DNA from: Prorocentrum cordatum
Taxonomy: Eukaryota; Sar; Dinophyceae; Prorocentrales; Prorocentraceae
DNA: 64,000 nucleotides
Reading direction: 5' to 3'
Assembly (NCBI GenBank): GCA_963575745.1
Contig: CAUYUJ010020611.1
Coordinates: 1-64,000 of the forward strand
Shown here: positions 53,001 through 62,182 of the stretch, piece by piece
Position numbering within the stretch: position 1 is the first letter of the stretch
How the letters are laid out: the number at the start of each line of letters is the position of its first letter
Made by a program: the position numbers and the translations under genes
Notes under the pieces: generated by a model
The model's input: only the letters and a program-made list of their open reading frames with translations
Database searches by the model: none
Told to the model about the DNA's origin: nothing

Positions 53001-55640
53001 ATGAAGCGCTTTCGCGAGCACGCGAGCCCGGACGAGCCGGCTCCCAAACGGTCTGTGTCTGATGCTCGCAAGTTGTCTTTCGCCGAAGCGGCCGCCCTCG
53101 AAGGCGATGCCGGCTTCGAGCCGGGCTGCAAGCTTTCGCAGGACACTTTGGCGGCGCTTGAATGGATGGCATCGAGGCCACCCGAAGAGGCGCCCAGGTG
53201 CGCGCGCAAGGCGACCGCGCGCCACGACCGAGCGCAGGTAAGGGAGGAGCGTGAAGGGGCTGTTCTGCGGGTCCTCTCCATGGCACATCAGTTCAGGACG
53301 GCCGGATTCGTCGAAATCTGGGGTCGCGGCGCGGACCCGGGCGTCGCCAACGTAGCATCCGGCGTCAACGGCCCGCTCTTCGAACGCCTGGTCGCCGATG
53401 TGGACTTCCACGACCCGAAATGCGTTGACTTCTTCCGTGAGGTGCAACGCGCGAGGGGCGGCTCTGCTTCTCGCGCCCGACGGAGCGCGGCCGGCGAAGG
53501 GTGCACCGCTGATTGGGACACTCGAAAAATCCGGCACGGGGACGGAGATGGCGCATAAGCCGCTGATATCAGCGGAAGAGATCCTTCGAGGCCGGCGCGC
53601 GCGCGCGTCGGCAGGGGCCCGGCTTCTCCTCCCTGGCCCCCCGCCCCGCCGCGCGCCAGCCAATGCACGGGACAGAAAAGCATTGTTCAAAAGGACACGG
53701 CCAAGCCCGTGCGACGAAGCGCTGCACGAGGGCGCACTCGCCGACGCGAGCGCGGGGCGATTGACGACGCCCCGGCGACTGAGCCCCGACGACGTGCCCC
53801 CGGATGCCGCGGTAATCCCCCGCTTCGGCGTGGAGCAGGGGACGCGGCCGGACGGCACCGCTAAGGTACCCCGACGGCCGCCCGCGCCGCTCATTCGCGG
53901 ACCGCCGCCCGCGCGCCAGGTGCGCGCCGTAGACGACTGCAGCGCGGCCCACCTCAACAAGGGTACGGAGCCGCAGGAACGGATGAAGCATGACACTGTC
54001 GACGCGCTGTTTGACGCGTGTCGGAAATTGGCGCGACGCGTTTCTCGGGCCCCGACGCCGCGTGCGCTCTGCCCTGTTCAGGCACCCCTGGGGCCCTTGG
54101 AGCTCTTCAAGGCCGATATTGATTCCGCCTTCCGCAGAATCCCCTTGCGCCCGGAGCACCGACGCTTCGCTTGGGTCATCTATTGCTTCGCCGGCGTCAC
54201 CTGGGGAGCCCAGCACGTTGCCCTCCCGTTCGGAGCAGGCCCGCGCGGGCCATCCCGCCCCACCCGCCGCCCCGCCGCGCGTCGCGGCGCAGTCAGCAGC
54301 GTACACAACTGGGAGAGAATCGGCGCGGCCCTAGTGGCCATCTGCAGGCGCCTCTTGCGGATCCCAATCCTGAGGTACGTCGACGATCTGTTCGGCGTCG
54401 AGCGCTCCGGGGAGGCCCGTCTCGCTCTGTCCCCTCCCCCCCTTCCGTCGCACCCGGTCGACCCTCTCCGCGCTCGCGCAAAGGCCCAGCACGCCCTCTC
54501 GTGCGTGGTCCGGGTGATCAGGTGCATCCTGGGCCCTACGTCGGTGGCCGATAAGAAAACTGAGTCGGGCCCGTCGCTCGTGATTCTCGGACTAGCCATC
54601 TCGGTGCACCGCGCGCGACGCGTTCGCGAATGGGGGGCTAGGGCACTGTGCGTGCGGTGTCGCAGACCTCACGCAAAGGGCTGATTGCGCGCCCGTCCAA
54701 GGACAAGGTCGACAAATGGACGAACCGAATCAGGACGGCGCTTGACGACGGTTCGATGACCGCAGGCGCGCGCGTGATCGCGCGCCGCGCGCGCCGGGGG
54801 CGACACCTTTCTTTGCACAGGTGGGGCCGCCAAGCTCGCGGGCGCGTTGTCGTGGGCGGCGTCGTGGCAATTCCGCAAACTAGGCCGTGCGATGCTGCGG
54901 CCCTTGTTCGCCCACGCACACTCGGGGCGTCCGTTTCTACCGCGCCCCGCCCTGCGCAGCCTGGCGTGGTGGTTGGAAGTGTTGCAGAGAAGCGTTGCAG
55001 AGACAAGGGAATGGGAGCCCGCGGACACCCGCCCGCCGGTCCTTGCCTTCGCTGACGCCCGGGGCGAGCCCCCACGAGCGGCCGCCGTCCTCTGGATCGA
55101 CGGACGTTGGGAATACACAGACCAGATGCCGCCGGCCTGGCTAACGAGGCCCCGATCGCGCGCCGGCGACCGATCGATGCAATTCGGCCTGCGCGCAGGC
55201 AATTCCAGCAGCGGAGCGACGATCAGATCGCCGGACTCGAGATGCTCGCTTCGGCCTTGGCGATCTCCACCTGGCAGAAGGAGCTCCGGGGCCGCAAGGT
55301 TCGCCTCTTTAGCGACAACACGATCGCCGAATGGTCGTTCCGAAAGGGATCAGCGAAGTGCTGCGACCACGGGGCCATCGTCCACCACTTCTGGTCGGTG
55401 ATCGGGCTGCTCCAGATCAACCTCCGGATCGACCGTGTCCCTTCCGGCGGGCCCGCGCGTTATCTCTGTCAGGTCGGGTCCCACTCCCGCGGCGCGCCAG
55501 TTGATAACATTTCTGACCTGCCCAGTCGGGAGGATTATGATCTCATGACACGCATTGGGGCCACCTGGAGGCGCCCGTGGCTGCGGCCAGAATTCTGGGA
55601 CCTCCAGCTGCCATGCCAGCTCGCGGCCCGTCCCGTCTGA
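53001..55640 (+). CDS. Pol of the recombinase element: reverse transcriptase and RNase H (spliced model)
   Basis: From the ATG at 53001 to the TGA at 55638-55640. Removing ten segments of 48-69 nt gives one frame of 688 residues; four of them (53442-53499, 54604-54665, 54766-54820, 55149-55198) are needed to keep the frame and do so exactly. Reverse transcriptase: RFGVEQGTRPDGT, RAVDDCSAAHLNKGTEP, LFKADIDSAFRRIPL (motif A), SVHNWERIG and LRYVDDLFG (motif C, 54376-54387). RNase H follows in the normal order: AFADARG (Asp 55054), AGLEML (Glu 55239), LFSDNTIAEW (Asp 55314) and NISDLPSREDY (Asp 55515). The sequence type fits DIRS/Ngaro-class polymerases. It contrasts with the permuted RNase H of the LINEs around it. 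Confidence 0.75.
53190..53237 (+). other. Possible micro-intron in pol (48 nt, GC-AG)
   Basis: CCGAAGAG/GCGCCC...GAGCGCAG/GTAAGG, in frame. Weak alone, but like its neighbours in composition. Confidence 0.45.
53442..53499 (+). other. Micro-intron in pol (58 nt, GT-AG)
   Basis: CGTGAG/GTGCAA...GGCGAAG/GGTGCA. Removal joins frame 0 to frame 1, giving FFREGAPLIGTLEK. Confidence 0.65.
53591..53659 (+). other. Possible micro-intron in pol (69 nt, GC-AG)
   Basis: CTTCGAG/GCCGGC...GCGCCAG/CCAATG, in frame, giving EEILRANARDRKALF. Removes a Pro/Arg-rich stretch. Confidence 0.5.
53866..53919 (+). other. Possible micro-intron in pol (54 nt, GT-AG)
   Basis: GCTAAG/GTACCC...GCGCCAG/GTGCGC, in frame. 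It interrupts the conserved K-VRAVDDCS segment of the polymerase, and removal restores GTAKVRAVDDCSAA. Confidence 0.6.
54239..54292 (+). other. Possible micro-intron in pol (54 nt, GC-AG)
   Basis: GGAGCAG/GCCCGC...GGCGCAG/TCAGCA, in frame. It separates ALPFGA from VSSVHNWERIG, which are adjacent in such polymerases. Confidence 0.6.
54415..54483 (+). other. Possible micro-intron in pol (69 nt, GC-AG)
   Basis: GGGGAG/GCCCGT...GCGCAAAG/GCCCAG, in frame. Removal gives ERSGEAQHALSCVVRV after the YVDD motif. Confidence 0.55.
54604..54665 (+). other. Micro-intron in pol (62 nt, GT-AG)
   Basis: ATCTCG/GTGCAC...GTCGCAG/ACCTCA. Removal joins frame 1 to frame 0, giving LAISTSRKGLIARPS. Confidence 0.7.
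54766..54820 (+). other. Micro-intron in pol (55 nt, GC-AG)
   Basis: ACCGCAG/GCGCGC...TTGCACAG/GTGGGG, with a pyrimidine-rich tract before the AG. Removal returns to frame 1, giving SMTAGGAAKLAGALSW. Confidence 0.75.
55149..55198 (+). other. Micro-intron in pol (50 nt, GC-AG)
   Basis: TAACGAG/GCCCCG...GCGCGCAG/GCAATT. Removal joins frame 1 to frame 0 inside RNase H, giving LTRQFQQRSDDQIAGLE. Confidence 0.7.
55447..55500 (+). other. Possible micro-intron in pol (54 nt, GC-AG)
   Basis: CCTTCCG/GCGGGC...GCGCCAG/TTGATA, in frame. Removal joins RVPS to VDNISDLPSRED, the expected RNase H end. Confidence 0.6.
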
Positions 55641-55729
55641 GCGCTCTCGCGGCCTCGCCAGTGCTCTCCTTCCCCCCGCTCCTGCTCTCCCGCCCACCCG
55701 TCACCCCGCGCTCGCTCGCGCGTAGCGTC

Positions 55730-56212
55730 ATGCGGCAAGTCTGCCCCCGCCCCGAGGGCATTTTCAACGTATCCATGGCGCGCGATCGAACACCGCCGCG
55801 GAGGTGCTGTTACGTTCGGCTGATCCAGCGAGCGCACACCGCAAGTCATCTCGCGAAGGTCGCGGCGCATTCCCTTTTCAGGAGCGAGATGCGGCAGCGC
55901 GACACGGACGCGGCGGCCTCGTGGCTGCGGGGCCGCGGGATCCGCTCGTGGTTCCAGCTCGGGCGGCTTCCCGCGGATTCAGTGCCGTCCCTGGGCTTGG
56001 CTAGGGACGCGCGCGCGACGATCCTCCGGGCCATCCAGCTGGCCATCGAATGCCGACTGGACGAAGCACTCTGCACCTTCGGCACGGAACTCGAACCGGA
56101 GTCCAGCTGCTCAAGCAGCGAATCTGATACCATCGACTATCGCACGACGATGGTGGGCGCGCCGCAGGGCGCGGACGTCGATGACGACCCAATCGAAACG
56201 ACGTCGCCTTAG
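55730..56212 (+). CDS. Unknown 160-residue protein of the recombinase element
   Basis: ATG at 55730, TAG at 56210. I do not recognise it. It is basic at the start (MARDRTPPRRCCYVRLIQRA), its middle is predicted helical (DAAASWLRGRGIRSWFQLG, ARATILRAIQLAIECRL) and its tail is acidic and Ser-rich. It lies 90 bp after pol and about 195 bp before the recombinase, in the recombinase frame. The pattern L-x2-DA-x2-A/TI-x2-AI resembles the start of the recombinase ORF (LSPDAQRAIALFA), so the two may share a domain. That resemblance is weak. Confidence 0.5.
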   Translation: MRQVCPRPEGIFNVSMARDRTPPRRCCYVRLIQRAHTASHLAKVAAHSLFRSEMRQRDTDAAASWLRGRGIRSWFQLGRLPADSVPSLGLARDARATILRAIQLAIECRLDEALCTFGTELEPESSCSSSESDTIDYRTTMVGAPQGADVDDDPIETTSP

Positions 56213-56407
56213 CCGCGCCGTCACCGGCCAGCGCCGGTCGCTCCCGCTCGACCCCGCGCAAGGCTCGCATCAGAGAAAGAGACGCGAGCGCCGCCCGGGA
56301 AGGCGCGTCAGTAACGCGGCACGAACGCTCTCACACGCGAAGGGGGCTATCGAGAGGCGCGCAGGGCGCGGGGCGACCTCTCTCAACGCGCCCCTCGGCG
56401 CGCCAGA

Positions 56408-57979
56408 ATGAAGCTCGCCGACCAGATCGCCGTTGCGACCCCGTGGGCGTCACCCACGGTCGTTGAGGAAGTCGCCAAGTTTCTGGTTTCTTGCGATGTG
56501 TTCGCGATCTCATCTGTGCGGGCGGTTGGCGCACCGGAAAACTGGAGCGGCTACGTGAATCTGTCGCCCGACGCGCAGCGCGCGATCGCGCTCTTCGCGC
56601 GAGCAAAGCCGCCGCCGGGCCCGCCACCTGCGGCGGCGTTCGTGAGTGACGAGGTGCCTGCGGCGCCCGTGTGCGCTCAGCCGTGTGTCTCCTCCGCCGC
56701 TGGCTCCTCCTCTTCCTCCTCGTCCTCCTCCTCCTCCTCGTCCTCCTCGCCCCCCCCGCGGGCGGGTGGTAGGAGTCCAGCCGCGCAGGCACCCGCACGC
56801 CCGCAACAGGAGGGCGTACTCTCGCAGCGGCTGCAATTAGCGCGGGCGACGGCCGCGCTGAAAGCGTCGCCCCTGGGCTCGAGAAGAGGAGGCCCGCGCG
56901 CCGCAATTCGACGCCTGGCCGTTGCGCCGAGCGACCCCGAATTCAGGAAGCGCGCCTTATTCGGGGCCCGGTGCGCCGCCGTCCTCAACGGTGCCCCGCG
57001 CTCCATCGGCACGTGGACAGCCGGCCTGAGGTGCTGGTTCCGTTTCGCCAAATCGCAGCTCGGAAAAGGGGACAGCCCCCTCCCGCCAACTGCGGACGAG
57101 CTATGTCTTTGGGCTTTGTGCTTCTCGAACCCCGGCACTTTTGCCAATTACAAAGCCCAGGTCGACAAGGCCTGCACGCTGCTGGGCCTCGACCGCTCAG
57201 CGTTCAGCAGCCCCGCCGTTTCGCGCGCAAAGGCCGCGATCAAGCACCGTGCGCCCCAGCCTGACCCGCGACCTCCCCCTGTCACGCGGAAGGCGTTAGT
57301 CGCGATGTTGCCGCACGTGCCTGACCCTCAGGTGCGAGCGCTGTTCGTAGTCGCCTTCGCACTGGCCTTGAGGCTTCCCTCGGAGGCGCTGTTGATCAGC
57401 ATAGGCGACCCAGCACGGGCGGCCAACTTCCGGTTCACGCAGGAGGAACTGGACCGCCCAGTGCCGACCATCGTGCTTTTCAACACGAGCGAGGCGGTCG
57501 TACTCCACCTCTCGAGGCGAAAGCATAAGCCCAGGCCTAGCGAAGTCAGGCGCTCGTGCTGGTGCAGCATCTGCACCGCGACCTGCCCAGTGCACGCCCC
57601 GCGCGCCCTACTGGGCGACCTCGCGCCGGGTGCGTCTCCTTTTGCCCACCTGGCAAAGCCGACCAGAGCCGGGCGCGTGCTCCCCGTGCCAGCAATTACC
57701 CGCAACCTGCGCAGGTCGGCGCAAGCGGCGGGCCTCCCCAATGCCGCCCGCATCACCTCGAAGTGCCTGCGGCGCGGCCACACGGAGACTCTCCGCCAAA
57801 GCGGGGGGAGCCTCGCCACCATCTTGAGAGCCGGCAACTGGAGGTCCGGCGCATTTAAGGCCTACCTGGACCAGCCTGCCCTGGAAGACGCGGCGACGGG
57901 CGAGGGCATGGCCCTCTCCGCCAGCGCGGGCCCTGAGGCCGCGGGCCATGACCCCGCAGGCGCTGCATCTCAGCCGTAA
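56408..57979 (+). CDS. Tyrosine recombinase (integrase) of the recombinase element
   Basis: 523 residues, one uninterrupted frame from ATG to TAA. The N-terminal region (1-65) is followed by a Pro/Ala- and Ser-rich linker with a run of about fifteen Ser (~100-114), a SAM-like DNA-binding core domain (~165-270: RSIGTWTAGLRCWFRF, FANYKAQVDKAC) and the catalytic domain. Catalytic residues as I read them: Arg322 (LALRLPSEAL), Arg455 in KCLRRGH, Trp478 (AGNWRS) and nucleophile Tyr486 (KAYLDQ). The usual HxxR box reads KCLR. Two CxxC pairs (SCWCSICTATC) lie between. It would join the ends of the element into a circle and insert it without target duplication, in agreement with the flanks. Confidence 0.85.
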   Translation: MKLADQIAVATPWASPTVVEEVAKFLVSCDVFAISSVRAVGAPENWSGYVNLSPDAQRAIALFARAKPPPGPPPAAAFVSDEVPAAPVCAQPCVSSAAGSSSSSSSSSSSSSSSPPPRAGGRSPAAQAPARPQQEGVLSQRLQLARATAALKASPLGSRRGGPRAAIRRLAVAPSDPEFRKRALFGARCAAVLNGAPRSIGTWTAGLRCWFRFAKSQLGKGDSPLPPTADELCLWALCFSNPGTFANYKAQVDKACTLLGLDRSAFSSPAVSRAKAAIKHRAPQPDPRPPPVTRKALVAMLPHVPDPQVRALFVVAFALALRLPSEALLISIGDPARAANFRFTQEELDRPVPTIVLFNTSEAVVLHLSRRKHKPRPSEVRRSCWCSICTATCPVHAPRALLGDLAPGASPFAHLAKPTRAGRVLPVPAITRNLRRSAQAAGLPNAARITSKCLRRGHTETLRQSGGSLATILRAGNWRSGAFKAYLDQPALEDAATGEGMALSASAGPEAAGHDPAGAASQP

Positions 57980-58083
57980 TGCGCGCTCGTCGCGCCCTTC
58001 ATCCCGCACGCGGTAAGAAACGTCGCGACGTTGGCAGTGGGGGCGCGCGCACACGACGGCTGACGCCGGCCTGCTGTTGCATT
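57980..58083. other. Spacer between recombinase gene and B1
   Basis: GC-rich, no gene. Contains AACGTCGCGACGTT, a 14-bp palindrome, at about 58019-58032. Confidence 0.6.
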
Positions 58084-58239
58084 GGGTTGTAGCAGCCAGG
58101 CGTCGCCGTCGAGGCGCGCGCCGCCACCGCCTTGTGCTCGGCGGGGGCGGCGCCGCCCGACGCGCCGCCGCACCCATCGCAGGATGGTTGCTGCGACCGC
58201 GTGGCGGACGCCGCAGAGCGCCGCGCCCGCAGCGCTGTG
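58084..58239 (+). repeat. B1 repeat of the recombinase element
   Basis: 156 bp starting GGGTTGTAGCAGCCAG and ending CCCGCAGCGCTGTG, immediately next to A2. B2 has the same two ends but lacks about 108 bp between them. Confidence 0.85.
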
Positions 58240-58625
58240 GTGAGCGAACAGCCGAGGCACGAATGCTGTCTCGCGGGCACAGCAGCGAGGACGCGATGCG
58301 CGTGCGTCCGCGCGCCCCGCAGCGAGCGCGTGAGGTTGCGAGGGGCGCTTCGCCGCGAGGCGACGACACGCGAAACGCGAGAAAGATGGAGCCGCGGTTT
58401 TGTCGGATGCGCCGCGGCTAGGTCGCCGCGGAGGGAGCGCACGCGAGCGTTCACCGCGGCACCGGCCAGCCTTGCCGCGCACAGGAACAGTCATGCGTGG
58501 CGGCTAGGCCGCCGCGGAGGGAGCGCGCGCGACCCGTCCGCGGCGCCGACCAGCCTTGCCGCTCGCAGGTTCCATAATTGTTTGCGGCAGGCGGGGCGCC
58601 CATCTTCCTGTGGGCGCGTTTCGCC
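58240..58625 (+). repeat. A2 direct repeat of the recombinase element
   Basis: Second copy of A1, same length. The join with B1 reproduces the end-to-end junction expected of the circular intermediate. Confidence 0.9.
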
Positions 58626-58641
58626 CCACCCACATCCGCCC

Positions 58642-58689
58642 GGGTTGTAGCAGCCAGCCGTCGCCGTCGAGGCCGCCCGCAGCGCTGTG
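58642..58689 (+). repeat. B2 repeat, right end of the recombinase element
   Basis: 48-bp version of B1 at the extreme right end, after a 16-bp spacer. The E7 coding sequence (TGAGGTCATGAC) resumes at 58690. Confidence 0.85.
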
Positions 58690-61600
58690 TGAGGTCATGA
58701 CACAGAGTATGCTTGAAGGTGCCAGCGAGACTTTGGATATCTCCCGTTCTCATGGTCAGCCTGTTTCAGATTATCCCAGATATTCGGAGGAGGATGTGCA
58801 GATTAATGAGGAGTTCTTTAAGGTCAGGAAGAGGTGGCGGGTGGCACGATCTGGCGGGGCTAACGTGGGACAGGAGGAGTACGAGAGAGTCCAGGAGGAG
58901 TATAAGGGGATAGCTAAGCAGTGGCGTCGAGCTCGTAAGCGTCATGATCGTGCATGTGAGCTTTATCGTATTCGTGACGGTGTCCGTCGTAGGCCTGTTA
59001 TTACGCACATGTATGTGGACGGGGTCCTTACGCGTGATCAGGAGAAGTGGATTGAGGGTCTTCGTCGTCATGGGCTCCTGAGGTACTCTAGCGATCCCCA
59101 CCGGCAGGACACCAATGCGTGCTTGGACGAGCTTAAGAACCAGTGTAAGGCCCTGCGAGACTCTGGAGAGCCCCACCGCAACCCGATCAACATGGGCCTT
59201 TTGCTGGAGGCACGGTCTAGACTCAGGGAAGGACGGGCAACAGGTGCAGACGGGGTGTCGTCGTCGGTGCTCAAAGCATTGCCATGGGAAGCCCTCCGAC
59301 ACATACTTACCCTATTCCGTTTGCTGTATGATCAGAAACATGTTTCACCGAAGTCTTGGGGAGAGATCTTGGTATGCTTGATGCCTAAGAATCCCAAAGC
59401 TCGTGATTTTGAAGAAACGCGGGCCCTTTCACTTCTTTCTCATTTTGGTAAATGGTACAGCAGTTGTCTATGTATACTGCTAGAACACCGCGTTCGGCAG
59501 GCTGCACCGCCAGGTTGCAACTTATATGGCTTTATCGCGGGTCACAAATGTTATGAGGTCACGGCCCCCCTCAAACGTCTTGCTCAACACGGCGTTGTGT
59601 GGGGGAAGGAGGAGAGTCTTTACCTTGCAAGTGCGGATATCGAAAAGGCGTTCGATAACTTCACGGTCAGATGTGCAGCAGAGGCGCTTTTGTTCCATCA
59701 GGTCCATCCTGCCCTTGTGTATGCTGTCTTTGAGAGCTATGCTTGTAACACGGCAGAGATCAGCTTCCAACAGTGCTCGACGACCATTTCGTGGGATACT
59801 TGCATTCGCACAGGTTCCTTGGAGGCGCCTTTGCTATTTGTTGCGCAGACCCTTCGTATGCTTGCACCAGTGACGGCAGGTTGGAGACAGTCTGGATACG
59901 GCGTCCAGCTCACTGATGAGGCCTCCAATCTCTTGGTCAACCACTGGTTGTGGGCAGACAGTATTTTGCTGGCAGCGGCTTCCAGGCGAGAATTGACCCA
60001 CATGCTCGAGGACTTGACTGGGGTCCTCCACCGCTTCGGGTTCAACTGGGAAGCATCCTCGATGGAGTTCTTGGCTTGTGGCGTCCAAGGTCCATTGCAG
60101 GATATCCGCCTGCCTGTGCCGGGGCTCCTGTCTGCTGAGGTTGGTAGGAAGCGTCCTCGTGGGGCTTCCCAGAGCGCCGCAGGTCCTTCGGAGGCGATGA
60201 TAGTGAGGCAGGTTGAGAGAATGGAAGTTCTTGGCACACTATTGGACGTGCGATTTCAGGATCATGAAGACATTAAGCATCGGCTGGAGAAGGCACGACG
60301 GGTCTTTATGAGTGAGATTTCTTTTTATTCGTCGCCCGTGGTTCCGCTTCGTTGTAAGTTTCAGCGTTATGATAGCAGGGTCAGAAGTTGCTTCCTGTAC
60401 GGCTTGGAGGGTGCGACTTTGGATTCTGGTAGTCTCCAACAGATACATGCAGCTGAAGGCAATTTTTTGTCTACCATGAGGCGTCTCAAAAAGAAGATCA
60501 CGGAGTCCTGGGGGGAGTACTGGGGCAGGAGGATTAAAGGTGGCCGTCGCTTATTGAAGTGGGCCCGTAAGCCTTCGATGGTCCAGCTCGCCCTTCATCG
60601 CCAGTGGCTCTTCGCCAAACATGTTGTGAGCACGATCCATGAGGAGCATAGTCGGGTGGATGAGGACGCACTCAGCCAGGGCATTCTTTATCATGAGCCA
60701 CGAGATCCTGATATTTTTGGTGGTTCGCAGCGTTCCCTGGAGTTATCGGTTCCCTCGCCTATCCTGAATGCCAGACAGCGTAACAGTTCGTGTAGGAGAA
60801 AGGCACAGAGCGCATCTTCCTTGGAGAGTAGGTCGGTTCGCAGACGTATATCGGAGAGCACGGCACATGAACATCATGAATCACAACATGTACATGAGCC
60901 AGTTCGTAAGCGGGTACGCCATACCTATGCACGGGAGGAGGGAGGAGGATTGCCCACTGCTAGCATGCAGAGCGCCTTGACGATGATGCACGCGTCGGGG
61001 GAGTGGACAGAGCAGCGCGACGTGCATGTTAGAGTTCTCCCTGGGGGTCGACGGGCTACTAGAGCTTGTCGTCATCGGGTCTTGACGGGACTTAAGCCTT
61101 GGTTCGAGATTTTCGAGCACGCGCACGGGGTTCATTGGGATCGCACGATGGTCTGGGATGAAACTGGCTGGCGTTCCTTCCTGGTGGGTACCCTGGCCGC
61201 CCTGGACTTGGATGATCTTCTCGATTTCTGCCTTCTTCGGGATCCTTTCACGGGTGAGTTCAAGCAGAAGAGGAGGGGGAGGAGAAGTCAGCGGAGCAGC
61301 AACGACGGGAGAATGAACGGGTGGCGAAACGACTGGCCGCGATAAATGTTGATGAAACCACTTGGCGTGGGGAAGGGGGTGGATATGGCTTGGAGCTCCG
61401 TGGGGATAGCCAGTGTGTTGTGCGCTGGCTTAATGGACGATATCGCTGTCACAATGAAGTATATCGCCGCACGATCAAGGGTATGCAGAACCGCCTTCAC
61501 ATAATGAGTGAGGACCATCATCTCGTCACGGCCGAAGTGGGAAGGGATATGTGGAAATGGGTGTATAGGGAGGGCAACGATGAGGCGGACCATGAGACAC

Positions 61601-61950
61601 ATCTTGCACGTGAAGGTAAAGTAACTTCTGATGTTCGTTGGAATCTTAACATTCTTTATCATATTAGATCGGGTCATTATACTGCTCGTGCACTTAGAGG
61701 AGCTTTCGATGGTGGGCGGTGTGAACGTGGCACTTCGTGTGGTTGGGTAATTGATGCTTATCTTGTTCCCTCTCTTCCTCCTCACCAGCTTCCCCCTGGA
61801 CTTGTTCAGGGCGGATGGCACCTTGGAGTTGGCCGCAGAGGTTTCATGATCCCTAGCCACTGCACGATCACACAGGCTGAGTTGGCAGCTGCACAATCAC
61901 TTCTCAATGGCATTGCTGAGCTGTGTATACACGTACAGCTTGGTCAGTGA
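58690..61950 (+). pseudogene. E7 ORF2, part 2: reverse transcriptase and permuted RNase H, one frameshift
   Basis: Continues the E7 coding sequence at EVMTQSMLEG. Polymerase motifs match E6 (SADIEKAFDNF, IRTGSLEAPLLF), with WADS (59951-59962) in place of WADN. ASGEWTEQRD is present. A one-base deletion near 61268 relative to E6 (CAAGCAGAAGAGG against CAAGCAGGAGGAGG) shifts the frame, and the RNase H-like domain continues in another frame to the TGA at 61948-61950 (GDSQCVV, YREGNDEAD, GAFDGGRC, TITQAELAAAQSLL). Confidence 0.85.
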
Positions 61951-62182
61951 TTGTTTGTGTACTATATCTGCACAGCTCCGCTGTTGTAAGATACCTGCTC
62001 AGCTCCGCTGTTTCTTCGATGTGTGTATATATCTGTACAGCTACGCTGTTGTAATATATCTGCACAGCTACGCTGACCTGTATATCCGCACAGCTCCGCT
62101 GTTAGTGCTTAGGTTGCCTGTAGGTAATCCTACCGCTGGCCCTGCCCCCTAAGGGGGCTCGAATCGGGCCCCGCAGACCGCA
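61951..62182 (+). other. E7 3' region with iterated hairpins
   Basis: Same series of CAGCTCCGCTG/CAGCTACGCTG units as E6, with one more intact copy (CTCAGCTCCGCTG at about 61996, where E6 has TTAGCCCCACTG), and the GCCCCCTAAGGGGGC hairpin at about 62145. Confidence 0.65.

Larger units (their letters stand above)
48157..58689 (+). mobile_element. Tyrosine-recombinase retroelement (Ngaro/PAT-like, split direct repeats)
   Basis: 10,533 bp and strikingly GC-rich compared with its host. The ends are A1 (48157-48542) on the left and B1 (58084-58239), A2 (58240-58625), B2 (58642-58689) on the right, the A1...B1-A2-B2 layout of tyrosine-recombinase retroelements with split direct repeats. The B1-A2 join (GCTGTG/GTGAGCG) is what a circle made from the two outer ends would contain. 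It encodes Gag-like, RT/RNase H, unknown and recombinase proteins on one strand. The uninterrupted E6 copy gives the empty site. No target duplication is seen. Confidence 0.9.
45535..62182 (+). mobile_element. E7: non-LTR retrotransposon of the E6 family, split by a recombinase element
   Basis: Same 5' end, order and 3' hairpins as E6, with GACCAGGTTG on both sides (45525-45534 and 62183-62192). Three independent lesions are present: a TAG in ORF1 (46779), the 10.5-kb insertion at 48157-58689, and a one-base deletion near 61268. It could not move unaided even before the insertion, if the TAG came first. Confidence 0.9.

Noticed and set aside
51249-55640. Decay by random frameshifts in gag and pol of the recombinase element
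   Set aside because: Eight frame changes all fit short segments with GT/GC...AG borders, while the recombinase gene is perfect and A1 and A2 look identical. Introns explain this better.
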